From: Piscicola geometra
Lineage: Eukaryota; Annelida; Clitellata; Hirudinida; Piscicolidae
Assembly (NCBI GenBank): GCA_943735955.1
Contig: OX030959.1
Coordinates: 5,153,741 to 5,217,740, forward strand
Length of the DNA stretch: 64,000 bases
Reading direction: 5' to 3'
The notes below the pieces were generated by a model that made no database searches, was not told the DNA's origin, and was given only the letters and a program-made list of their open reading frames with translations. A program made the translations under genes and the position numbers. Below are positions 1 to 46,400 of the stretch, piece after piece. Within the stretch, counting starts at the first letter, position 1; every line of letters begins with the position of its first letter.

Positions 1-30231
<30,231 letters not shown>

Positions 30232-31532
30232 ATAGTTTCTCACGGGAGTGTACATTTGGTGTATAGTTTCTAATATGGAAATATTCATGTATTACTAATT
30301 TCATTCATGGCTGATTATATCTTCAAATGAACTCAGTGAGTTTCGGACTATATATTTTAAATATACTTAATACTCTTTATTTACATTTTTCTATTACTTT
30401 TTAAAAACTTAATTTTTCATTTATTATACTTATATTCAAAAACTTTTTTTATAAAATGTTTTTAGAGCAATTCAACCTATTACACAGCTTTTTTGACAAC
30501 ACAGCACCAATTCATCTTTATTAAAAACATATAGGAATATTTCCAATTTGTTTCAGGCGTAAAGAACACTTTTTTCGAATCAGCAATTTAATGTTAAACT
30601 TTGATTGAATAAAGCCACACTCAGACTTCTAAGGTTACTTCAACTGTTTCATCTGCAGAATTAAAGTGATTTAGTCTTGAATATATATATATATATATTT
30701 AAAGTATTTTAATAAATAATTTTTAACTCTACTATTTATCATGACATTTTAAAAGTAGGAATAGTCAGTAATCACTAGTGTTAGTAAATGAGCATATCAG
30801 GAGCTCACAGCCTTTCGAAAGCAGGAGTTTAATTTCTCGAAAGATTGTTCACAGTCACCCTTGTTTGGAAGTTTTTTGCTTGTCACACACCTCGCATACT
30901 CGCCTGCCTGGCCATACGAGTGAAGACAATTTTTTGGTGTGGGGATGTTTAGAAAAACGTGAAAAGTTATTAAATAGGTTTTGATATAATTTCACCTCAA
31001 AAGGACATTGAGCTAAAGCTTTTGCAAAAAATAGAATTTGATTTTTCGACTGTTTTATGTGTAATCCAGACTTCTCCATTATTTTCATGAAGGTTTACTT
31101 TTTAAAATTAGTATTAATTTTGAATACACTTTTAACTTGAAAAAAAAAAATTTTTTGCGTAGAAATATTTTTAAATAGTAATAAGAATTTAATGTAAGCT
31201 ATTATTTAATAAATATTAATCTTCAATTATTAGACTAAGTAAATGGCGGATAAAAATGAAACAAATTCACACTTATTATTCTCACAAAGTGAAGATTCTG
31301 CTAAGGGACATGAAACTCATAATGTTCTTAGTATCAATTTAAATTTATATACTTTTCATTTTTTTCAAAATTCCTATTTAAAACAGACATTAGACTAAAT
31401 GCATGAATGTCAAGAACACATGGCTGAAGCATGAGAAGACAGTCGCATGATTCTCAGCTAGAAAATAACAACTTCACTTTACAATGAAGAAGAGACACTG
31501 AAATAGAAAAAGATTTATTTTTATTTAAATAG
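30232..31532. other. BIRC6 3' UTR and intergenic AT-rich DNA
   Basis: AATAAA at 30608-30613 is a plausible poly(A) signal. Beyond it the sequence is AT-rich with a short (AT)n run near 30682-30698. I see no other gene before the first U1 copy. Confidence 0.5.
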
Positions 31533-31697
31533 AAGAGGAAAAGCGCGTACGCAGTTCCTCACTATCAAAAATAACGCGCCCGAGTTACCCACGTTTGGGG
31601 TAATCGCAAGAGTCAACCCAGCCTCGGTGCAATGGCTGAGCCTCGTCCTGGAAGAACCGCCTTCAGGATCACGGTATCTCCTGCGCCAGGTTAGTAT
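31533..31697 (-). ncRNA. RNU1: U1 snRNA gene, copy 1 (variant 5' end)
   Basis: A 165-nt match to U1 on the - strand. The RNA would begin AUACUAACCUG; canonical U1 has U at position 6 where this has A. It keeps the stem-loop I loop GAUCCUGAAGG, the U1A-binding AUUGCAC loop of stem II, stem III, the Sm site AUUUUUG and a final hairpin with a UACG tetraloop in place of UUCG (both UNCG class). Stem II bases CAGCC/GGCUG pair perfectly. Flanking sequence upstream differs from copies 2 and 4, but a TTTAAATAAAAATA 3' element is shared. It could be a functional variant or a young pseudogene. Confidence 0.85.
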
Positions 31698-32240
31698 GAG
31701 TTTTGAAGTTTAGATATGCGTATATGTAAGATAAACGTATATGAGGTTGAGGTGTTTGTTTCTGAACTTTTTGAAAAAACATTATTGTATTTGAAAATAT
31801 TTAATAAATTTTTTTATCATACTTTTTTTACTTTCATGATTGATTTATTCAGTCTGAAAAAAAATCTAATAAGACTGGTGAGCGAAATTAAATATTGTTG
31901 GTTGCCTCAATATTCGGTTCCTAAAAAAATTAATATTTTATAATTGAACATTAAGCTGAAATAATTCTTAATTAAATATATATATATAAAATTTATAATG
32001 GAAAACATTATATTTGAAAGTATATTAAAGCTCATTTTCTTATCTCTTTTTACTCTTAAGTACATTTTTCGTAAGGGAATCATTAAGCTTTGTATAATAG
32101 GGAAGGTTTTAGCTCATTTTGTACGAAATAAATTTTAGTCGACGAAGAATCATGAGAAAAAAAGCATTAAAAGACTGACTACTCTTAATTATTAATAAAA
32201 CACTTGAATACATAAAAAGTATATATTTTTATTTAAATAG

Positions 32241-32405
32241 AAGAGGAAAAGCGCGAACGCAGTTCCTCGCTATCAAAAATAACGCGCCCGAGTTACCCAC
32301 GTTTGGGGTAATCGCAAGAGTCAACCCAGCCTCGGTGCAATGGCTAGGCCTCGTCCTGGAAGAACCGCCTTGTGGATCACGGTGTCTCCTGCGCCAGGTA
32401 AGTTT
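32241..32405 (-). ncRNA. RNU1: U1 snRNA gene, copy 2
   Basis: 165 nt on the - strand, differing from copy 4 at a single base (C for U in stem I). The RNA starts AAACUUACCUG, so the splice-site pairing bases CUUACCUG are canonical and only position 2 differs. Loop I reads GAUCCACAAGG, altered where U1-70K normally binds; AUUGCAC, stem III, Sm site and UUCG-capped hairpin are intact. About 65 bp upstream are shared with copy 4 and a TTTAAATAAAAATA element follows the 3' end, so promoter and 3' processing signals seem present. Confidence 0.93.
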
Positions 32406-32470
32406 AACTGCTACTTTTTTCATCACTACATATAAGGATTGCTAAAAGAAAATAATGGTGACTGTGTAAA
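32406..32470 (-). promoter_or_regulatory. Putative snRNA promoter (PSE region) of U1 copy 2
   Basis: Mirror of the block before copy 4, with one or two substitutions (TTTTAG for TTTCAG). Confidence 0.5.
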
Positions 32471-33854
32471 AATTGTCTTTATAATTTTATTTGGTTATTT
32501 AAAAATTTTTTTAAGTATATTTAATATTTTTCACAATTTTACAAGATTATTTTAAGATGAATAAATTTCACTCGTCGAGATAAATTAGTACAACTTTTAG
32601 GGATGTACCAATTCTTATATTCACAGATGCAGAGCAATATGGCTGCCATACTTTCAACAAAGAAGCAATCCAAGGATTATTAAAATTTAAATTAGAAACT
32701 ACGTAGTTAATATATCTTTTTGCATATTAATTGCTAAAGTTATTAATTCTCCGATAGTTGAAGATATGAAGCCCTTGCTGCAAGGTTTGCACCATGTATG
32801 GATTCTTGTTCAGAACAGTAAATTGCTCATTGCACTGAAAAGCAAGATTAATAGTTTAAAAAAATCTTATGTTGTGATTTTTTAGTAAAAAAATATCTCT
32901 TAAAAATTCAATTATATAAGAAAATTATAAATCAACTGCAGATGAAGAAAATTCTTGATAAACAGAAACTGGTTCAGAGCTTATAGGACATGTAGAATCA
33001 ACATGGTAGGCAAATTGCTCATTGTCTTTTCCAAAGTTGAAGCTGCCATAAAATTAAAGATCAGCCAGCCTGTTCAATCTATAATGAGAAGGTTAATAAA
33101 TCAATCAAATAAATGTATATCAGTTTTATTGAAAAAACGTTTATATTAGACCAGTGATGGATTATTGCATAAGATATTAAATTATAATTATTTTGCTTGT
33201 CACAGATCCTTGTCAAGTTCTTATCTGACATTACTGGAAACACTGGAATTTAGCTGGAGACATTTCAAATAGTTCACTGATGATACTAAAAAATAAAATT
33301 TTAATCTATTCATAATATAAAATCTTTCACACATGTCATATGTAATAATCGTTTTAGAGATATTAATTTTACAATTTGTTCAATATACAAGCTTCAGCAT
33401 AATTTAATATAGAGCACCAGATATTCAAAAACTTTTATTAGCATATTTATTACAAGAATGTGAAACTGGTAAATTTTTTTATTTTAAACATTCTTCTGTT
33501 TATTTGTATGCCTTCATAACTTGTCTTAGCTCAATTCGTTTCATAGAATTGGTTTTTTGCAGGATTGTAAAAAAAGTTAGAAAAATTTAAAGTCCAAAAT
33601 ATTTTCACCTTAAAAAAGATTATCTCTCTTTAACATGTATGTTAAAATTGCTGCAAAATTCTTTAAAATTTAAATAATTTGAAGGTTAAAATGCATTTTA
33701 AAGTTTAATATCTAGAGCTGATCAAAATGAACAAAGGGTGAATTCGATGCAACGGTAAATAGCTAAGATATACTAAATATAAAAAGTAAAACATCTATAA
33801 AGTAAATAAAGAAATTTCGTTTACACTTTGTTTAATTTTAACTTTGTTTTTGAG

Positions 33855-34019
33855 AAGAGGAAAAGCGCGAACGCAGTTCCTCACTATCAAAAATAACGCA
33901 CCCGACTTACCCACTTTTGGGGTAATCGCAGGCTTCAACCAAACCTCGGTGCAATGGTTTAGTCTCGTCCTGGAAGGTCCGCCTTCGGGATCACGGATCC
34001 TCCTGTGCCAAGTAAGTAT
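33855..34019 (-). ncRNA. RNU1: U1 snRNA gene, copy 3 (divergent)
   Basis: 165 nt on the - strand and the most diverged copy. The RNA begins AUACUUACUUG, with C9 changed to U. Stem I has UCCG/CGGA where copies 2/4 have ACCG/CGGU, and stem II has AACC/GGUU where they have AGCC/GGCU: both are paired changes that keep the helix. AUUGCAC, Sm site and the UUCG hairpin are kept. It lacks the shared upstream block and the 3' element of the other copies, so expression is doubtful despite the compensated structure. Confidence 0.85.
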
Positions 34020-34337
34020 GTCTAGGGTCGCTTCACTGTTTTATTAGTACCCACGTTTTAAATATATTTGAGGTGTTTCTTCTCAGATTTTTTATTTTTT
34101 ATCATTCAGTAAAGTTTAAATTATTTTTTTGATTTTTTCAATTAGTTTTAAATACGGTACAGGTGCATAAAATAGTTTTCAAATATATTTTTTATTCGCG
34201 TATGGTATATTATTTTAAGCTTTCGCAAGAGTGTCAAAATTTATTTAAAAAGGCAAATAAATATATTCACACATAAATATTATATTTTCTTGTTAGATTA
34301 AAAAAATTTCATTAAATTCAAAAGTGATAAAAAAATA

Positions 34338-34405
34338 ATTGTTTTACAGTCACCATTATTTTCTTTCAGCAATCCTTATATGTAGTGATGAAAAAAGTAG
34401 CAGTT
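34338..34405 (+). promoter_or_regulatory. Putative snRNA promoter (PSE region) of U1 copy 4
   Basis: From about -65 to -1 this is almost identical to the region upstream of copy 2 (32406-32470, - strand): ACAGTCACCATTATTTTCTT, then CAATCCTTATATGTAGTGAT. Similarity fades beyond it. The size and place fit the proximal sequence element of metazoan snRNA genes, but a recent inverted duplication would also explain it. Confidence 0.5.
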
Positions 34406-34570
34406 AAACTTACCTGGCGCAGGAGATACCGTGATCCACAAGGCGGTTCTTCCAGGACGAGGCCTAGCCATTGCACCGAGGCTGGGTTGACTCTTGCGAT
34501 TACCCCAAACGTGGGTAACTCGGGCGCGTTATTTTTGATAGCGAGGAACTGCGTTCGCGCTTTTCCTCTT
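34406..34570 (+). ncRNA. RNU1: U1 snRNA gene, copy 4
   Basis: 165 nt on the + strand, nearly identical to copy 2 in the opposite orientation. It begins AAACUUACCUG and has the stem I sequence GAUACCGUGAUCC, AUUGCAC loop, UUACCCC/GGGUAA stem III, Sm site AUUUUUGA and terminal hairpin GCGUUCGCGC. With its upstream block and 3' element it is the best candidate for an active gene here. Open frames reported across it are shadows. Confidence 0.94.
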
Positions 34571-34572
34571 CT

Positions 34573-34590
34573 CTTTAATTAAAAATATAT
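34573..34590 (+). terminator. Putative snRNA 3' box of U1 copy 4
   Basis: TTTAATTAAAAATATA follows the mature 3' end. Copies 1 and 2 have TTTAAATAAAAATA at the same place (31519-31530 and 32226-32238 on the - strand); copy 3 does not. Confidence 0.4.
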
Positions 34591-35215
34591 TTTCGTTTCT
34601 TTCTAACATTTTATTGCCTTTAATTAAAAATTTGGTTAATAGCATTTCCTAAACATGTCATCAAGCAGTACTGTTTAAAATATATGTAAAACATCAAATG
34701 TTGAATAAACCAAGTTTTTTAAATATCTGTTTCAAATTCCGTATGCATTACGTATATTTTTATCAGTACTGCTTGTTGACATATTCATGAAAGCTATTGA
34801 GCATATTTTTTAATTCTAAATTTTTCTTCCCATTGAATAAGTTAGAATTTATAAACTTTTTTATGGTTAATGCAAAGATTCTTGGAAAGAAATTTCTCTA
34901 GTTAGTCTTTTGATTCTTCACCAAAATTGAATGAGGCGTGGCAGAATCTAATACAAAAATAAGAAAAGACAATAAAATAATTTTAATGAAATATATTCGA
35001 TTAAAAATTCTAAAGATAGAAAATGTATCGATTAATGAGTCACTTTAAATAGTGTTCGTAGCATTCCCAGCTTAACCATCTGTTCATCTTTTGGGTTTAA
35101 TGGCGTACGCGTAGTGATATTTTTAAATTGTTAAAAAGTTAACGTGTAATTCTTTTAAATAATAACTAATAAATACACTTTTCATAAATAATTCATTAAT
35201 TTATTTGTTAAGAAA
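34591..35215. other. Intergenic region upstream of BICD
   Basis: AT-rich and without a coding frame of note. It should contain the BICD promoter and 5' UTR; I see no clear TATA box or initiator. Confidence 0.4.
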
Positions 35216-39650
<4,435 letters not shown>

Positions 39651-40440
39651 GTGCCTGCTTGCCCTCTAACAATCTTTCCCACCACCCACACTTTCACCTA
39701 ACCGCTAAACCCATCTATCCCTGCCACCCCCACTCGCACCAATCCCTCAAAATGATTCAACCTTTCATGCATTCATTGTTAGTGCTAACACTAGCTCATT
39801 TTCTTCCTTAGTGTCGCAATATTATTTCATCGACGTCTAACCCGTCTGTTCATGTTGATCTAGACCTCAGATTTGCAATAAACTAACACATTTTCATCAT
39901 TTCAGATTGATCTTTAACCAATTGTAAATATTTTACAGTTTTAACTGAAAATCTATTTATACCGCTTATAGTTCTTAGAATTCTCACACTTTTTCAATTG
40001 TTCACTAACGATTCAATCATGTACATAACTTTCATTTTGGAAGTATTTATCCTATTAAATTAAAGCCAACCACTCTCAAATCCTTCATCCATGATTCGTA
40101 GTTTGTCAAAAACGTCTGGACTGTATCTCAATAAAGTCTTCACCATTAGGTAACTTCAAAGTTGGGGTAACCACCATCCTCCTACATTGAGTTGTTGGAT
40201 GACAATGATAATGAATGATTCTCACGCTTCGGATCTGTCCTACAATCGAATAACATTTCAAAGAGGCTCCCTCCACTAATAATCTGATTACAACCTTTCA
40301 AGATTCTCTTAGATATTTGGTGTGATTCTTGTAATGTTACTGTGTTTGTGATTTTGTTGTTGTTAAACAGAGGAATGCAATGATGCCTGAGTGGAGTGTG
40401 TGTTAATGTTGCAGTAGATTGATGAAGCTTCATTAGAAGG
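39651..40440. other. BICD 3' UTR and downstream
   Basis: Contains two AATAAA signals (39877, 40130). No further coding exon of BICD could be recognised, although one may follow the donor at 39603. Confidence 0.5.
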
Positions 40441-43400
40441 CTTGTTAGAAACAGGTCTCAATGCATGCAACCGCATCAATCCATCTACCCATTCTCCATT
40501 AACTCTCCTCTATAATGTATCTAGGTGTGTGTGTTTGTGTGTGTGTGTGTGTGTGTGTATGTGTGTGTGTATATATATATTTGTGTGTGTGTGTGTGTGT
40601 GTGTCTTTTTCTCAGGAGGTTTGTGTGTCTAGTTTATTATGATTTTTATCTTGTTTTGGGGATAGCAGATAATGGCTTTCATGTCTCAAAGTTATTTTAT
40701 CGTTTTCCTGTATGTGTAGTTTATCGCTATACTTTTCAGTGCAATGGCAGCCTCGTACCTTGTTAGACATTGCTGTTTCTTGTATCGCTTTATGTTTATG
40801 AGTGCCTGTGCTTGTATACTTGTCTGTCATCGATCAGAAGACCAACTAAGTAACTTGTGTAATGGTCCATAAGATTTGTGAGTTAAGTAGTGTGCGTCAC
40901 TTTCAACTTCAGTGACGCTCAACTTGATTTTGAGCGCAGAAGCCTCGGTAAGCGCTGCTGTAAGCAATCTCTCGTAACGGTGCCTAGCGCCTGTTGGCAG
41001 GCAGATGCAGGCTTGATTGATGGGGTGAAAGCAATCAGAAAGACGACATGTAACCAAGCTGCAAGCCACTGCATGTTCGTAGGCTCTCACGCGCTACTAC
41101 CGCCATAAATCAATCTCTAATCGGACCACGTCTTATTAGTGAATCCTCCGACGTATCGTTCAATTAATCAGTCTTTGCTCAGCGTTGCAGTCGAGCTGTT
41201 GTGAGGTGGGTGAGAGATCGGTTGGAGAAATTTAGTGTTCTTTTGTTGTTCGGATTGCCAACTCTTGAACAATCGAAGAGTTCTAGTTGGTCCGTTATTG
41301 CGGATTCGAGGAAACTGAGATTATTAAATCTATGCTGGAATTTATTATATAATATTGTAACCTTTCAATATTTTAAAGCTTAAAATACGTTTTTATATGA
41401 ATAATTTATATTTGAAACAATTTTCAGAGTTAATTTTTTCGTTAAAACTTCAAAATTCTTTTGCATAAATCATCAATAAAACTAATTCTGAACGAGTTTG
41501 AATGGTTTTATCCCCTCTTCATTTCATTTCTCTGCTTAACTCTAGAATGAAGAGTTTCTGCATCATTCGGATGCCTCCATCACCATTGGATACATTAATC
41601 CACTCTCATCTTTCTATAGCCGGCCATTAATATCTTCATTGCTGTCTCTGCAGCCAAGTCCCCCACCCCAGGCATAATTTGATCACATCGCTTCATTAAC
41701 TAACTAATTTGCATGTTGCAGCATTGCTAAAAAAGTAATTGGAGTTGCAAATTGGAAAGATATCTAAAACGATTCAACTGAATGAAATTGATGGTGTTTA
41801 AATGAGGCAGGTTTTGCGCATTACTAGAAGCTGACTGCAAAGATTTTCTGAATTATAATTTGTTTTGCAAAAAAATAACCACCGCTTATTTTCAAAAACT
41901 AACTCTTTCACAAACTTATATTTTATAACAGTAACTTTTTATTATATTATATTTAAAATATTAAATAAAATATAATTAACATTTTATTTTCCAGATGTGA
42001 CCCGTGGAAAGTCTCTCTAGGGATCCTTAATGTAACAACAGCTTGTCAAACCTCAATCTCATTCACTTGTTATTTAACTAATTTAGTTAAGTAATTAATT
42101 ATAATAATTAAAGTTATAAATTTAATTTTTCTCAGTGCTACAGAAAAAATCTTTAAGCTTTTTACGGTTGTCATTTTCAATTGTACAAAATAGAGTTAAA
42201 ATTGATTTTCGACAATTAAGTCTAACTTTTTGCTTTTTTTGCTTTTCGTTCCTTTTTTTCCAACTTTAAACACAGCTTAGATAATCAATTGAGTTTATCA
42301 AAATTTAAATAGTTTTACTTTCATTTTCAAAAGCATTTTTAAACTTAAAGTCATTATTATTTTCTGCAACTTTTATAAGATAAAAAATCATGACTATTCA
42401 CATTCATTCGTCTTTTATTCCCACTGTTTTGTTTTCTACTTTTTGTAATTTTCATTTTTATGAATTTGTAAAAATAGTATTATTACAATGATTAGAGTAG
42501 GAGTATTTAGTTTTACTATTAGTAGTATTCTAATTATTATTTATTACGTTTTAAAATATTTATTTGTCTTGTTGAGTTTGAATAATCAATAATTCTCTTT
42601 CATGGTATTACACCCTAGAGGCCTATGCAAAATCAAAACGTGTCCTTTGCTACATTAATTGTACATATTCAAACGATAAAATAAATTATCAAAAATTCTA
42701 TTAAATCTTTACTTATTATTTAAATAATAAAATTTAAATTCAGCTTTTGATTCTGGGAATATTCTAAGACGCGGAAGTAGCTGCGTTATTATTCTGTACG
42801 AGTGCAGCCGATCGCCAAGAGACTTGATAATAATCAATGCACTCCACATCCACCATCGCAATATGATAATTTGACAGATAAATGCATTAAAAGTATTATT
42901 AAGACAAATAAAAAGGCATTCGTTTCGGTTTTATTAAATATTTAATTAAATTATCAGGTTTCATTATTCAACGTACGGTATGGGGTCGATAAAATAAAAA
43001 TTAATTAATAATTCAAAAACTATACTTTTTGAACAGTTAGCGTCTTTTTTTAAATAACTTAAGTCCACTTGGGCTTGTCTTACTCGAGTCTGGAGATCCT
43101 CTGTGCGCTTTGAATAATCAATGCAACTAGGCCGTAAATACATTTGGCATTTCTTTTTTTCTGCACTATTTTCCGTTGGCAAATACATTCATTGGAAAAG
43201 ACACGCATGTCTTGGTTGGTTGATGACGTTGATTACTTGAAGTAGCCAGATGCGCTGGTTGTACAGTGTACACATCATTCATGCAATTCCAGGCGTTCTC
43301 AAACCACTACAATCATCATTACCATCACCACCCCTACTATAACCATTATATCACAACTATTATCACCCCTACTATTATAATTACTACACTTGAAATTATC

Positions 43401-46400
43401 TCTCTAACAAGGGCATCGTTCAAAAATCATCCAAGCAACAACAACACCGAAACACACACACTGCTTCCAAACAAGCACTCGAAAAACGACAATTATCTCT
43501 CAAATACCCTCCACAAATCTGCGGCTTGAGACATGGCAGTGGCTTAAAGGCCGTTTAAGACGGCGTTGAGTTATGTGCGTGCCATTGTTCCTCACGCTCC
43601 GTCGCTTCCGCCTCTTCCATCACTGCTTTCCCTTCTACTCGCCTCCTCTTCTTCTTCTGTCTGGCAAAGTACATATATACATATATATACAATATATCCA
43701 TCTATAATAATGTGCCTATATACGACCTGTATATGGTACAATGTACATCGCATATAAAGGTTGTTTGGTCAAATAATGTTGGATGGGAGAGGCCACATTG
43801 CTTGAAAACTCCACAAATCGAAGAGAGGTTGTGGGCGTCGTGCTTGTGGCTTGGTAGTTCTTGGATCGTATAGAAATAAAAATGTTTTTCAGGGTAAACA
43901 TAAATAAATTGAAATGATTTGAACAATATTGTGGCAAGCAACACTTCTCGCTTCCAGTGAATCACATTTACACGAAACTTTAAGCTCTAGTCGTAACTTG
44001 TATTTACTGTAAAGTCCCTCTACTATTGAAACTCAAGGTGAGTCGATATTTGCATACTTTGAAATATTTTTTTATTCTTTTGATTTAGACATAATAAATC
44101 TTGTCTTAGTGTGACATTTAATCTACTTTTGATTTAATGCCTTTTCATATAAAAGCTTCGCGGTAAAGGGAGGTGTTAATAAGAATATATATGGAGAGAA
44201 AAAAAAAATTTAATAAAATAATTATTATTATTATTCTTACAAAGGTGTTACTTTATTAAACTTCAAGTATATAATTATACATTTTGTTTTTGAAAGTCTA
44301 TTTGAATGTCATCAAAAGTTGTTTAAAATAATGTATTTCCAATAACACCTTCTATTGTATTTAATGCTATAAATAAATAAATAAATAAATTCATATTCGG
44401 AAATTTAAATCTTAGTAGCCAGTCTTTCACAAATCCATGATACTTCTGACCACCACCACCGTTCACTGATGCACGTCACACTGCTTTCCAGCGAGCGCTG
44501 CACTAAGCATGCTAATCACAGGTCGCAAGACACGCGTCCATAACTTGTAATCAACGCCAATAATGAACCCTGTTTGGGATGCCGTGCACACAACACAGTA
44601 ATCTGCCAAATACAATGTCTCACGCCAGATTCATGCAGTCCTGATAACCTCAACGAAACAAAGTATTCCTTTCATGATGCTCCAACTCGAGCGAAAGAGT
44701 TTTAGAACGTTTGTTACGTCGAATAATTAAACCAAACGAAAGAATTGAGAAATTTATTGTATGAAATCACGGCACTGGCTACGGCACCTGGACATCAGGA
44801 ATAATAACCTTTACCTAACTATCCTAACTTTTAACCTAACCTCAACCCTAAACTGAAACTAAAATAGCTCTCTCTGAAAGCTAGTTCTTCGTCCTAATGG
44901 CGATTCAATCCGTCATTGACTTTTTGGCGTTTTTGGTGGAAGCATTTAGCGAGGCAATAAGTCAATTACCTGCTGACGCTGTGCCGTGCAATGTTTTATG
45001 CATTATTCAGATCGTGTAGGTGGGCGAGGCGTCGGCGGTTTATATATAATGCAAATTGAAAATTAAATCAAGTTTAATTAATCGAGGTTGTAATGCGATT
45101 AAAGTTTATTTTCAACATGAAAACTTTAGAAATTCCCAGCTGTCCTATTGATAGGCGAATCTTCGCTATTTATTCTTTTAAAGTCTAATTTTTATTTTTG
45201 ATATTTTTATTTTTATTCTAACGTTCTGTTTAATCATTTACTTTACAAATACCAAGCCACCAATCTTTGTATTAGAGATTTAAAACTTAATTTTTTCAAT
45301 TTTTTTTACTTTTATAAAAAAATTCTTCTCACAATGAATCTGTCTCTTATTTAAATTTTTAGTTTTTAATGACCAGCTTGGGAGTAATTTACTTATTCAT
45401 GTTTGAAATAACTCGCATGGCTGGACCCTTTTTCTTGTTTTTCATGTGCTTGTGCCTTGTGCACGATAGGTTCATAAAACAAATCTTGAGGAGTTAGCAG
45501 AGCGGTAGTGGGTGAATGAAGGCTGGACGGGTAGAGGTCAGATAGGTAGAGTTTCGATGGATAGAGGTCATTAAGGTTGGCTGGGGAGAAGCTAGACAGA
45601 TGGAGGTTAGATGGAAGTGCTAAATGCTTGAATGAATAAATAAATCTAAGACGAAAAAAGTTGCAAAGGAATTGTATAAACGGAGAAGATTGTGTGAGTG
45701 ATGAGATTTACACGTGGTTTGTACGTGGATAAATGGCATGCGCGTGCAAGGGAGAAGAAGAAGGCATGTTTTAATAGAAGAGAGCTTTTCAAACAATCTT
45801 TTGGGAGATAAGAAAAAGTAGTCAAAAATTCACAAGGTTTTCTAGGAATTAAAATAGTGGGGAAGTTGCAGTGGTGATGAGGCTTGGCATTCGGTAATTT
45901 TTAAGATGTTTATGTTTCTTTGAAACATCTCGTGAATTTATTTTTCCAACTTCAATTTCCTTTTTTGTCTTGTTCTTGTCCCGAGGGTCATGACTCGACA
46001 AAATGAAATTTCCTCGCCTCAGCGCTTCTTACCTGCCTAAACACGCATAAATGCCAGCAGCGAAATGAGATGCAATGACTACAGATATCACAAAAACGAA
46101 TTTATAAACGCAACTAAGTCTCTTCTTTTCCAGTTATTTAATCGGTTTTGTTTAAAATGATCTTATAATAGTTTTTTTATCCTAAAGCTGGAACCCAAGC
46201 ACTGCCGACTTGAAAGCAAGATCTCTCCTCCGAAGTAGTTATTTTAAAAAGTAGTTATTTTTAAAAGTCAAGATTTGAGGCATCATTAAAAGTGGATTGA
46301 TCCTATATTCTTCTTTGGCGACTTCATCTTGTTAGTCTGCTTCTATCGACCCGACCATCTTTAACTCTCCATAAAAAAGATGACATTTTCGATTTTGCGT

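Noticed and set aside
34385..34582. 65-codon frame with a near-identical partner at 32229-32426 on the - strand
   Set aside because: Both lie across U1 snRNA genes and are explained by RNA conservation, not protein conservation.
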